DNA of 64,000 bases from Kappaphycus alvarezii. Lineage: Eukaryota; Rhodophyta; Florideophyceae; Gigartinales; Solieriaceae. This document shows positions 9,700 through 19,789 of this stretch, one piece after another. The stretch spans positions 62,001 to 126,000 of the forward strand of contig NADL03000158.1 in NCBI GenBank assembly GCA_002205965.3, written 5' to 3'. Position 1 is the first letter of the stretch; each line of letters begins with the position of its first letter. The position numbers and the translations under genes were made by a program. The notes under the pieces are model-generated. The model was not told the origin of the DNA and ran no database searches. It saw nothing but the letters and a program-made list of their open reading frames with translations.

Positions 9700-12340
9700 C
9701 AGGTAGTAAGTGGACTTTTTGCTGAACAGGGTGTCGTAGCGTACTGCACAGTCTCAGGAAGCAGCCAACTGGCTCTGCAACTTCCTGTAATAGGCTGGCT
9801 TGGCAAAATGGAGGTACCGGTAGCTGATGAGCATATTGCGGTTAGCGCTCTTTGTGGCCTATCAGAACGGTTTGAGCATCTCATTGTGGCAGCTGACGTA
9901 GTGACTAGTAAAAATACTTTGTCCTTGGACTTCGTAAAGAGCTGCATGCTTCAAGAATAACAACGTATGGAAAAAAGAGAGATGTCTTGAAGTCCTATAG
10001 CTCCAGCGCTCTTATGATGGGGAATAGAATGCAGAAAAACTGCAAATACTGCAAGAGACCCGGTCACACTGAACAGTTCTGCTGGAAAAAGAAACGCGAC
10101 GAACAAAAAAGAGCAAAAATGTCAATTCCTGAGAAATCTACCGACCTCTTTGGTAGCTTTGTGTCAGGACAAGGTGAGTAAACTGCTTTAGAATCCAATG
10201 AAATCCTTTTTTTCTGAATTGAGGTCAAAATCAATCTGATGCTGGTCTTAGGGTTTCCATTGTCTGGCACATTGACCCAAAAGCCACCGCACATATAACA
10301 TTTAATCGGAACTTGTTCGAAAGCCTCGACTCTGTGAATCTGTTTGATGTGTTAATGGTAAATGACTCGACCGCCAAGCCTCACGGGAAAGGCTCCGTGA
10401 TTTTCACACTGCTCGTAAGCGGTACACCTGAGAAATATCGCTTGACGAACTTTATGTATTTTCCGGAGCTGACATAGAATTTGCCCTCAGTGTCAACTAT
10501 GGAAAAAGCTGGCCGTAAGGTCGAATTTGAGAATCACGCTTGTAGAATACTCCACCAGAGACAGCTCTTTGAGGAGGAAGCCCGTCGCATTGGTCTCTAT
10601 GAAATGAATACGTATACTACGGCCGCCTAAGAGATCCAAGAAACTGTATTAGTTCCACAAAACCTTTCGCTATGGCACGCCAGGCTTGCCCACGTAAACG
10701 TGGAGGGAATAAGAAGCATGGTTCGAAGTAAGACAGTTACAGTCATTGATAGTTACCCCAAGCAAATTGAAAGGTATGTGAATCCTGCATTTACGGTAAA
10801 AGACACCGTACAAATATACCAAAACGGGTGGGGCACGTTTGTCAAATATTCTTTACCTGGTCTATTCTGATGTTCATGGCCCTCTCTAAATTGGGTCTTT
10901 TGGTGGTTCCCGATACTTTGAGTCCTTCATTGATGACTACTCACCCTTTTGTGTTGTCTACACAATGAAAGAGAAGTCCGAAACTTTTGCCTGCTTCAAA
11001 CGGTTCCATGCATATGTAGAGCGACATACAGGCAAAAGGCTGAAAATGATACTCTTTGGTAGTGGAGGTGAGTACATCAACAAATCCTTTGAGCAGTATC
11101 TGGAGAAAAATGGTATTGTTACAAAAACGACGGTTCCGTATAATCCACACCAGAATAGAATCGCGGAACGCTTGAACAGAACCAATATTGATTTGATTCA
11201 CTCTATGCTACACTTTAAAAATCTTGAGCACGAGTTCTAGGGAGAAGCATTGGCTGTCGCGGTTTATGTACAGAATTGGGTGACCACAAATACACTTGGT
11301 CAAACCACTACCCCGTTTGAGTTATGGACATGTTGCAAGCCGCACCTCGTTCACTTGCGTGGATTTGGTAGCAAATATTGGTTCGTAATTCCAAAGACAA
11401 AACGTGACTGGAAGCTATCTCCAAGAGCACAAGAGGCAATAATGATTTGGTTCTCGAAAGGCTCATAGGGCTACAAGTTCTGGATGTCACCAATCGAAAA
11501 GCTGTGGTATCTCGCGACATAACTTTTGATGAGGCATATATAACCAAGTGAAACCATTCCGAAGGAATCAAGGATGCTCATGTTGACATATTTGACTCGA
11601 TTGACGAAGTAGCTGAGCAGGTATCTATGTATATTGTCTCAGAGTAATTCGATGACACTGCCATCAATATTGAAACTGTCGCTGATGCAAAATCTGCTTT
11701 TGCTCATCCGCTACAGGAGCCTAAGTTGGCCCAACCGACAGTTCGATCCAGTCCAAAACGCCACAGCCGAGGCGAATGGTGGAAATCATCTCCAACTGCC
11801 TTATTTTCTGCATCTTGCCCACCAGATCCACAGTCATACAAAGATGTCATATCTTGCGAGGGAAGCGAGAAGTGTTACAAAGACATAGATAAGGAATACA
11901 ACTTCATACTATAAAACGAAATTGGGAGCTTTTGCCTCGTCCTGGCGATCAGAAGTTTGTTACATGCAAATAGGTATACGTGACAAAAGATGATCCTCAA
12001 GCAGATGGAAAAATGTAAAAACTTGGCTTGTTGCCCGTGGTTCCTCGCAGATTGAACGTAGTAACTATAATGAGACGTAAGTTACTGCGCTGAAACTCAC
12101 GTCAGTTCGAATTTTGTTGACGTTGGTTACATCGATGATTCTTTTGTTACATCAGATGTATGCTGTTACTGCTTTTCTCAATGGGGTTTCAAAGTGTGTG
12201 TGTACATGGAGCAGCCGGAATTATTTCGGGTCGAAGGCAAAGAAATTTATATGTGGACTGAGGCTGGCTAATCGCTGTTGGTATAAAGAAGTCGATAAAC
12301 TCATCATTGAGCAGCTAGATCTTTTTAATTCAATTTCACT
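9700..12340 (+). pseudogene. Ty1/copia element, gag to mid-RT, degraded
   Basis: The copia order is kept across many frame changes. Gag at about 9810-9960 reads VADEHIAVSALCGLSERFEH and ends LDFVKSCMLQE. The CCHC zinc knuckle at 10041-10082 is CKYCKRPGHTEQFC. The protease region near 10,270 reads WHIDPKATAHITF, where DSGA is expected. The pre-integrase motif LWHARLAHVNVEG is near 10,675. The integrase core runs from about 10,915 to 11,280. RT N-terminal motifs (SASCPPDPQSYKDVI, DIDKEYNFIL) run to TAFLNG near 12,170. Catalytic positions are damaged: RSDGGGEY has become LFGSGGEY, and the RT aspartate in QMDVKTAF reads QMYAVTAF. The sequence ends before YVDD, and no LTRs were found. It cannot be an active source element. 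Confidence 0.75.
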
Positions 12341-12376
12341 CTTTTTGCTTTTTTCTGACTGCTGGAAACTCGGGAA

Positions 12377-12583
12377 GAGGCCTACAGGTATTACTTTACT
12401 TTACTATTCAGCCTAGAACTAGACCGTTATGTTTATGAACTGCACAGTGCTGTGAGCTTGAGCTGATCTACTTTAGATCATCTCAAGCAGGTTTAGGGTT
12501 AGACTCTCATCGTCGTCCACACTTCTTTTGGAAGCTTCCTTTGATCAAACGCAAGCAACAGTACACTCGCATCGAATTCTCTA
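12377..12583 (-). repeat. Promoter-like repeat module, copy B (inverted)
   Basis: The reverse complement aligns with 4040-4250 for about 200 bp. It has GGAAGCTTCC at 12,530-12,539 and a stem-loop at 12,457-12,487 with one mismatch; GGAA to stem is 52 bp on the minus strand. The chromovirus LTR begins at 12,584, where the TATA region of this copy would be expected, so the element appears to have inserted into the module. Confidence 0.6.
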
Positions 12584-13099
12584 TGTTGTATTTCACTTCA
12601 CACACCTTACAGCTTTACACGAATTCACTGCATCTACTGTACTGTAGATTCAAACCACTGGAAACCTTGCAACCAGGGCTACTAGGTACTTTGCTGTCAT
12701 TACACCTTCCTTACAGTTCTGAAGACAGCGTTTGACCCCATTGGTACACTCTGAATAGTTACGGGCGAGTTGCACAAAGGATATTATTTCATTGCTTTAC
12801 CCATCAACAGTTGCCTTGCTATCCCATGCCACCGGGACCAATGTACTTCTTACATCTTGTCAGAGTATGTCACTCGTGCCGACTACAATTCTGAAAGCGC
12901 TACTCACGATACCGTCAGGGCTTTTTTACGGGAACACCTTTGAATTCGCTACTGTTAGACTGCATTTTCCTTTAGTTTGTAGCTATCTTCAGTTCTATAC
13001 AAACCCTGGTTTGGAGCGGCCGGCAGAACCAGGGAGCCTCAACCAAAGTTTCAACCACAGTTCTACCTTGATCTGTTCGTGTGCGCTTAACACCCCACA
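12584..13099 (+). repeat. 5' LTR of the chromovirus
   Basis: The LTR starts TGTTGTATTTCAC and ends CTTAACACCCCACA. It carries a TACTGTACTGTA motif near 12,638. Compared with the 3' LTR it shows about eight length differences of 1-2 nt (many in short homopolymers) and about three substitutions. Confidence 0.9.
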
Positions 13100-13101
13100 T
13101 C

Positions 13102-13116
13102 GTGGTAGCATCTCAA
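13102..13116 (+). other. Candidate primer-binding site
   Basis: TGGTAGCATCTCAAG lies two bases after the 5' LTR. TGGTAGCA is complementary to the end of a tRNA finishing in TGCTACCA, as many eukaryotic initiator methionine tRNAs do. The match fades after eight bases, so the primer identity is tentative. Confidence 0.5.
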
Positions 13117-13229
13117 GTAAGTTTTTGCCTTATGTCGCGTTTTTACAATCCGCCAGTTGGGATAAAATCTCTACTGGATTTATCTCCGCTGCCCGTTGCA
13201 AACATAGAGTAACCTTTTGTTTCCACTCT

Positions 13230-13975
13230 GACCCTTACGCGGTAACCCCAGTGTCGTACAACAGGAAGTCAAAGGGCCGCCCTCCGTCGCCGTCAGAGTA
13301 CGACTTAGAAGACCTCGCCGACTTTCGTTCCACGCCCCCTCGCCATTAGTACCGATTGGCGAGGAAGAAGGTCCCAAGACTCAGCTTCTTCAGTCGACTG
13401 CGAGAGCCCCAATCGCCCTACTCAGCCCCGAGGAGCCCAAGACGCCGACGCCGACTGGCCAGGATCTCGTTTTACCCCGAGCACTTTCAGTAGCGCCTCC
13501 CTTGTCACCGTCGAAGAACCTCGCACCCCTTTTAGATCGTTTGCCCTACCCCAACGACCGGTATTCGATCATTCCCCCGGTCCCGAGGAAGCCGTCGGGT
13601 CCGACCGTCCCGAACACGTCAAGGCCACCGACAACTTCGAAGGCTCCTCCGAGAAGGCTTTAAGTGCTGCCGGACGCCGCCTTTGTTTCGATCCAAAGGG
13701 TGGTAGACCATCCAATACGCAAGCGAAAAGCCCTCAAAAAGATTGTGGATAAACGATAATCCGAGGTCCTCTCCGTTTCATTGTCGTCATTGACAAGTCA
13801 CTGCTCCGGTCGCGTTCAGTACTTCGAGACCCTCCGTTCCCGTCTTCAAATCCTCAGTACAAGCAAGAAGTATTATAAGTGCAAGGACTGCAATATTGAG
13901 GTGTTCAGTGAAAAAGACCTTGTCCGCCATCAGAACGGGGATCAGCATCGATTCACAGTCAGGGGTCACAATTAG
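13230..13975 (+). pseudogene. Extra zinc-finger ORF inside the chromovirus
   Basis: An acidic start (PSPSEYDLEDLADF) is followed, after a one-base shift near 13,335, by a proline-rich stretch to about 13,660. A basic patch (PIRKRKALKKIVDKR) and a single finger at 13,870-13,950 come next: YKCKDCNIEVFSEKDLVRH then QNGDQH, which is C-x2-C-x12-H-x5-H. Two in-frame stops (13,661 and about 13,757) interrupt the second part. It stands before gag, where most chromoviruses have only a leader. It is organised like the minus-strand ORF at 2911-3624, so it may be a lineage-specific accessory protein; a captured host sequence is the alternative. No clear ATG start was found. Confidence 0.5.
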
Positions 13976-14106
13976 TATCTTAATTTTCCATTAAAATTGC
14001 TTGTTTCTGAGTAAGAAAAGGAAAGTAGAGAAATAGGTTCATTTGTCAATCGACTCCGTGTGTGTGTTGTGTTCACCCTTCCCATTTGATTGCAAGCTTT
14101 CCTCTG

Positions 14107-14230
14107 CTGCCCCAAGATTTTTGTAGTAGGACTTACAATTGTAAGTCCCAGTAGTAGTAGTACTTATAGTAGTATCCTAGTGAGTAGTAGGACTTACAAT
14201 TGTAAGTCCTACTACAAGGATCTGGGGCAG
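14107..14230. mobile_element. 124-bp foldback (MITE-like) insert
   Basis: The left arm begins CTGCCCCAAGA and ends GTAGGACTTACAATTGTAAGTCC. The right arm is its near-exact inverse, ending AAGGATCTGGGGCAG. Arms of about 40 bp surround a centre of AGTAGTAGTA-type sequence. Each arm also contains its own palindrome GGACTTACAATTGTAAGTCC. This is the shape of a foldback or MITE element; a target duplication is not clear. Confidence 0.65.
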
Positions 14231-14350
14231 TAGCAATCAGGATCTAAAAAAGACGACCACCGCAAAGCAGGAATCGAGAAAAGGGCTACTATAACGCACC
14301 CGACGTGAGTGACGTCAACCCTTACGTCAGAGAAGAAATTTTTTGTAGGT

Positions 14351-14423
14351 GCTCCTGGCGGATTCGAACTCGCGACCACTTCATCAAGAGCTGCTCACAC
14401 TAAACCACTAGGTCACCAAGGCC
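14351..14423 (-). repeat. tRNA-like block, probably a degenerate SINE head
   Basis: On the minus strand this 73-nt block has box-A-like TGACCTAGTGGTTTAGTG and box B GAGTTCGAATCC at tRNA-like spacing. The acceptor and T stems have several mismatches and the anticodon arm pairs for only three bases, so I do not call it a working tRNA. It lies in the leader of the chromovirus. Confidence 0.5.
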
Positions 14424-14669
14424 GGAATTTGAAGGTGCAAGGAGAACCAATCAGGTTATAAATCACAATTTTTTCAAAATTCAATGCTGGCATTTTGAAA
14501 ATCAACTTCCTGGAGGCTTCGCATCGTGGGTAGCTAGCCTGAGAACCATCTAGGAAACTCTCTTTACTCCAGTGTTACAGAAATCGTGTCGGTCACCACT
14601 TGTACACATGTAAATTCGAAAACTCCTCTCAGATACCAGGCCGAATACTGTTACTTGCTTTGTGAACCT

Positions 14670-15604
14670 AATCGCTATGGATTAGCCGCAAGTCACCTAG
14701 AGTCCCTTACGCAAATGGTACTTCAGTTGCAGCAGAGTCTCGAGCATGCCAATAACCAGATTGCGCACACAGATCAGAGCTTTCTATTGCAGCGCAAAAG
14801 GTATCCTCCTTAGAATCTGAACTCGTAAACGCCCGAAACCAGGCCAGTTCGTCAAGTAATGTCCTGTGGATAGTCAGGCTGGCCCAAAGAAAAACAAGCC
14901 AACTACATTCACTGGAAAGGATCAATTGGCAGCTGGTGCGTTCAGATGGACAACTACCTCGGAGAAATGATGGCAATGGACCCCTACACATAGCGCTCAG
15001 CTACTTGGCTGGAATGCCCATGAATGGTGGATGGTACTCCAAGACAGCAGAAGGGAAAGGAATAAATTCCTGGCAGACCCTGAAGGATGCTTTGATCCAG
15101 CGTTTTGAAACACTGAACAAGGAGAAGATCGCTCGAGACAAACTCGCCCGCTGGAAACAAGTCAAAGACGTTCCTACCTTCAACGAGGACTTCAACAAAA
15201 TTATACTCGACATCCCCGATATTGGAGTTAAAGACCAGATAGATCGTTACTCTCGCGGTTTAAAGCCCTATATCTGGAAGGCGTTGTGCACCAAAGAATA
15301 CGTCAACCTCTCCGACCTAATGAGGGATGCTGAGCGAGTGAGTCGGCCTATCGGCGTTCTGGACCCGGTACCTACCAAAGTCTTCTGGAGGAAGAATGGA
15401 AATGGAAGCTCTTTTGCTGGAACCAGAAGTCCAGTGCCAATGGAAATTGGGAACGTAGAAGTAATACCGGGGTTGAAAAGAAACACTTACAGAAGCTTGA
15501 CAAAGAAGAACGTGAAAGATGTATGCGCGAAGGTCTCTGTCTCAGGTGCAGACAGAAAGGACACATGGCCAAGAACTGCCCAAAAGCCCGGAGGAACTGA
15601 TTGA
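14670..15604 (+). pseudogene. Chromovirus gag (coiled coil, capsid, zinc knuckle)
   Basis: The gag starts with a helical segment (SLTQMVLQLQQSLEHANNQI, then KVSSLESELVNARNQ). The capsid part includes PTTFTGKD, QMDNYLGEMM, ALSYLAGMP, then SWQTLKDALIQRFETLN and YSRGLKPYIWKALC, the usual pattern of the retrotransposon gag domain. A CCHC knuckle, CLRCRQKGHMAKNC, lies at 15,538-15,579 in a different frame from the long ORF 14,936-15,604. At least three frame changes are needed to read it through. The protein would assemble particles and bind the element's RNA. Confidence 0.75.
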
Positions 15605-16480
15605 AGGTCCCCAGTCAGTTCCAGTCATCGAAGAACCATTAAAAACCCTTGTGTTAGACAAAAAAGTCGAGATTTATCATTGAATCAAACAAAAATCCAT
15701 CTGTCCACCATCAGATCGAATGCAACGTTCATTGAAACATTCTCCCCTGCATTCGAGAGAAATCACAAGGGTCTTCTCATTGTCAAGGGTACAATTGCTG
15801 GTGGGCCAGCAAAAATCCTCAAGACCCTGGTGGTGAGATCAACTTCTTGAGTGAATCATTTTGCAAGAAACATCAAATAATGACCAGAGACTCCAGAGAG
15901 CTTGCTGAAATGGCCAACGTGCGGACCAGATACTTCAAGAATTGGTAAATGCTGTCAGTGTACATATTGCCTATACTGAACCTCTGTACTTTGCGTAAGC
16001 CCATTGAAGCGTTATGATGCAATTCTTGGGAAAGAATGGTGCGCCTCGCATGGGGCAAAAATCAATTGTTAATAATGAGGTGAAAATCGAACATAAGGGA
16101 AATTCATTCATATTTATTGCTGATGATGCCGTAGTGAGTCCTTTGTATCTTTCAATACCAGTTAGTGATTTCGATGAGAAAAAATTATTTGCAGTTTTAC
16201 TTAGACCTTTACATTCTAGTGAACAAGAGCACCAGTATACCCTCGAGACGTACATAATGTTTCGGAAACATTTGCTGATGTGTTTCTAGAGAAGCTCCTA
16301 AGAGTTTTGCCACCGAGAAGGAAACCGGACTTTGAAATAAAATTAAAGGAAGGAGCAGAACCACAGAAAGAAAGGTCTCTATAGACTTTCTGAAAAGAGA
16401 TGTCAGAACTCCGAAAACAGTTGGACGAACTACTGAAGCTGAGTTTATAAGACCTAGTAAGAGCCCCTGGGAGCTCCTAT
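15605..16480 (+). pseudogene. Chromovirus protease region and linker
   Basis: Around 15,820 one frame reads DPGGEINFLSESFCKKHQ. This matches the aspartic protease site region, where D(S/T)GAxxNFIS is expected, but serine or threonine is replaced by proline and stops lie nearby. 16,014-16,289 is open and may be the protease-RT linker (it includes ILGKEWC-like residues in another frame at about 16,020). Assigned mainly by position between gag and RT. Confidence 0.5.
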
Positions 16481-17590
16481 TCTATTCGTGAGCAAGAAGA
16501 TAGTCTACGGATGTGTGTGATTACAGAGCCTTAAACCGGCTTACTGTAAAAAACAGCTATCCCTTACCACGAATTGACGACATTTTCGACCAGCTTAAAG
16601 GAGCAAAGTTCTTCAGCAAAATTGATCTTAGATCTGGTATCACCAGATTAGACTACACGAAGATTCGATTCCATTTACCGCCTTCAGAACACGATACGGG
16701 CACTTTGAATTTCTTGTTCTGCCGTTTGGACTCACTAATGCCCCAACTTTTATGAACCTAATGAATGACATTTTCAAGGATCAGCTCGACTTATTTGTGA
16801 TCGTCTATCTGGATGATATTCTCATCTACAGTAAGACATGGAAGGATCACTTGGATCATATTCGAACTGTACTCGAAATCCTCAGAAAAGAAAAATTGTT
16901 TGGAAATTATCTAAATGTGTTTTTGGAGTTACAGAAGTGGTACCTAGGACACATCATTTCTCAAAGTGGTATTTCTGTTGATCCAAATAAGATAAGTGCA
17001 GTCATGGAATGGCCGATACCAAAGAATAAGCAACAAGTACAGTCTTTTCTTGGTTTTGTCAATTATTACCGGAGATTCATAAAAGGCTGTTCAATTCTTG
17101 CAAAACCTCACAGAATTGACGAAAAACGTGAATTTCCAATGGAGCCACTCAAGATGATGCCTTCAAAGTACTCAAGCAAACACTTTGTAGCGCACCGGTT
17201 CTCAGAAATTTCGACGCCACACTGCCTATCTACGTAACCACAGATGCATCACAGTATGCAATTGGTGCAGTGCTGGAACAGGAAGAATTAGGTTCTAAAA
17301 GGCCGGTCGCTTTGCGTCCAGGACTCTTAATGATGCGGAACAAAACTATGCGGCCCATGAAAGGGAACTTTTGGCCATTGTAGATTCCCTAAGTGGTGGA
17401 GATCCTACCTTTATGGTAATTCATTCACCATTCACTCGGACCACTATCCCCTAAGATACCTAGAAACCCAAGAAAACTTGTCCCCGAGACAAGTGAGATG
17501 GCTGGAAAGATTAGTTAATTTCGACTTCAAGATAATCCCATCTCAGGAAAATCAAATGTAGTGGCGGACGCACTATCGAGGCAACCACAA
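16480..17590 (+). pseudogene. Chromovirus reverse transcriptase and RNase H
   Basis: The RT begins with [20 protein letters not shown] at about 16,513, then FSKIDLRSG, then a frame change before [17 protein letters not shown]. The catalytic YLDD is at 16,806-16,817. The thumb and connection follow (SFLGFVNYYRRFIKG). RNase H starts near 17,210 with PIYVTTDASQYAIGAVLEQE and continues, frameshifted, to about 17,560. Catalytic aspartates of both domains are present, but at least four frame changes stop this copy from producing a full polyprotein. In a working element it would copy the genomic RNA into DNA. Confidence 0.85.
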
Positions 17591-17591
17591 G

Positions 17592-18840
17592 ATGTGCCGT
17601 CACCTGATCAGAAACAATTCATTACTTCAAGAAGTTATTACCAAGACATCCTCAGAATCCAATAACATTTCGACCATATCATTCACGAACACTGAGTTAG
17701 TGGGGTTGGCAGAAGATATGGTAGGGATGAGAACCTCAGAACCCATTATCAAGATCCTAAAGCTCCCTTTGAGCGTCGAGGGGTGCTTCTACTTAAAAAG
17801 AAGATCTGTGTACCAGAAGGAAATTTCAGAGTCAAGCTCCTGCATGACTATCATTGCACCTAACACGGGACACCTAGGAATAAGCAAAACTATCAACAGA
17901 ATATCACCAAAGTTTTATTGGAAAAATTTAAGATCGGATGTAATCCGATACGTACGTTCCTGCCAATGCCAGAGAACCAAAGCAACCAATCAGAAACCCG
18001 CAGGTCTTTTACAACCACTAGAACCACCGAAAACCAAATGGACCCACATAACCATGGATTTCATCACACCTCTCCCAAAGTCGAGAAGTGGAAACAACGG
18101 CGTGTTAACAGTCGTTGACAGACTTTCTAAGATGATCAGAATAATACCAAAACCAAACACAGATGCTCCTGAAACAGCACTGCTGTTCAAGAATCACGTA
18201 TACCGAAATCATGGATTACCAGAGAATATCATATGTGACCGAGATCCCATCTTCATGAGCAAGTTTTGGACAAAACTTTTTGCTCTACTAGGAACAAAGA
18301 TATCCCCCTCTCTGCATACCACCCACAAACTGATGGACAATCGGAGATAATGAACAGGAAAATAGAGGAAATGATCCGTGCTTTCGTTAGCTTCGACAAA
18401 TCAGATTGGGATAATTACTGGTAGACTTTGAAGTTGCTTACAACTCCTCTGTGAATGTAACCACAACTTTCTCACCATTTTTCCTCAATTATGGAATTCA
18501 ACCAAACAGTACCCTTAGATGTTTTAGCGTCAGACAATCCAGCGGCAGCAGGTTTTCTAAAATATGCAAGAAGCATTAAGGAAAGCCCAGAATCAGATCC
18601 GAAAATCGAATGAGTCCACCGCTAAATATGTAAACAAGAAAAGAAGGCCGTCTACGTTCAAGATTGGTGATAAGGTTTGGCTATCAACAAAGAACTTATC
18701 ACTTGAAGATGCGGCTGGATCACGCAAACTGAACCCAAAGTATTGTGGTCCCTTTGAAATAACAGAGGATATTAACGGTGTACTACCGTCTGCACTTATC
18801 TCAACCGATGATTGACAGAGGAATCATAATGCGTTCCACG
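17592..18840 (+). pseudogene. Chromovirus integrase
   Basis: The zinc-binding region at about 17,860-17,985 contains GHLGISKTINR and RSCQCQRTK. The catalytic core has its first aspartate in MDFITPLPKS (about 18,055), the second in CDRDPIFMSKFW (about 18,237), and the glutamate in DGQSEIMNRK (codon 18,343-18,345), which is reached only after a frame change. The linker to the C-terminal domain (GDKVWLSTKNLSLE, GPFEI) is at 18,564-18,770. All three acidic residues are kept, so the loss of function lies in the frame changes and not in the active site. Confidence 0.85.
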
Positions 18841-18848
18841 CTAGCCTC

Positions 18849-19112
18849 TTGAAACCGTTCTTTGAAGATGAATTCAACCGACAAATTCCACCTCCGCCAC
18901 CTCTCCAATTTCAAGATGGACATGAGGAATACGAAGTTGAATCTATACTCGCTCATAAGAAAGAACGTGGAAAAAATAAATTCCTTGTCAAATGGAAAGG
19001 GTACGAAGATCATGAGAACTCGTGGCTTCCCGAATCATACCTCAAGAAATCACAAGAACTTTTGAATAAGTACAAGCAGAACCTCAAGAATCGGGGCAAT
19101 TCTTCTCTGTAG
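18849..19112 (+). CDS. Chromodomain end of the chromovirus polyprotein
   Basis: The segment reads EVESILAHKKERGKNKFLVK, then WKGYEDHENSWLPESYL, the classic chromodomain with its aromatic residues (Y at the start, W-x-G-Y, W). It is the last domain of the polyprotein and ends at TAG 19,113-19,115, just before the polypurine tract. In related elements this domain binds modified histone and steers insertion; the specificity here is unknown. It is not a separate gene: it would be translated only as part of pol. Confidence 0.85.
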   Translation: MKPFFEDEFNRQIPPPPPLQFQDGHEEYEVESILAHKKERGKNKFLVKWKGYEDHENSWLPESYLKKSQELLNKYKQNLKNRGNSSL

Positions 19113-19122
19113 TGGGGAGTGA
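19110..19122 (+). other. Polypurine tract
   Basis: GTAGTGGGGAGTGA lies directly before the 3' LTR and would prime plus-strand DNA synthesis. Confidence 0.75.
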
Positions 19123-19635
19123 TGTTGTATTTCACTTCACACACCTTACAGCTTTACACGAATTCACTGCATCTACTGTACTGTAGATTCAAACCACTGG
19201 AACCTTGCAACCAGGGCTACTAGGTACTTTGCTGTCATTACACCTTCCTTACAGTTCTGAAGACAGCGTTTGACCCCATTGGTACACTTGAATAGTTACG
19301 GGCGAGTTGCACAGGATATTATTTCATTGCTTTACCATCAAAAGTTGCCTTGCTATCCCATGCCACCTGGGACCAATGTACTTCTTACATCTTGTCAGAG
19401 TATGTCACTCGTGCCGACTACAATTCTGAAAGCGCTACTCACGATACCGCAGGGCTTTTTTACGGGCACACCTTTGAATTCGCTACTGTTAGACTGCATT
19501 TTCCTTTAGTTTGTAGCTATCTTCAGTTCTATACAAACCCTGGTTTGGAGCGGCCGGCAGAACCCAGGGAGCCTCAACCAAAAGTTTCAACCACAGTTCT
19601 ACCTTGATCTGCTCGTGTGCGCTTAACACCCCACA
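19123..19635 (+). repeat. 3' LTR of the chromovirus
   Basis: This LTR of 513 bp has the same ends as the 5' copy (TGTTG to CACA). It differs from the 5' LTR mainly by one- and two-base indels, for example ACAAAGG against ACAGG and AACCAGG against AACCCAGG. Confidence 0.9.
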
Positions 19636-19789
19636 ATTTCACTAGATAGCTATCGGTATTTATGTCCTTTCTTCACGTTTTTTTGAGTTCCTGTGAGCAG
19701 GAGGAGAAATCTAAGGCATTTTCTGCTTCAAATGATTTCACACTTATGCGTAACGTCATAAAAGCAATAAAATAAAGCATATCAACTTT

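Larger units (their letters stand above)
12584..19635 (+). mobile_element. Ty3/gypsy chromovirus, complete LTR to LTR
   Basis: This element of about 7.05 kb has two LTRs of 513-516 bp starting TGTTG and ending CA, a candidate primer-binding site, a polypurine tract, gag with zinc knuckle, protease, reverse transcriptase, RNase H, integrase and a C-terminal chromodomain. That domain order defines chromoviruses, whose chromodomain is known in other members to guide integration. Two unusual features lie between the 5' LTR and gag: an ORF with a C2H2 finger, and a foldback insert followed by a tRNA-like block. The coding region has many frame changes and is not functional as read. No 5-bp target duplication is visible (CTCTA on the left, ATTTC on the right). 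The LTRs are about 98% alike, so insertion looks recent. Confidence 0.9.

Noticed and set aside
14351..14423. Functional tRNA gene
   Set aside because: Boxes A and B are present, but the acceptor, T and anticodon stems have too many mismatches for a cloverleaf.
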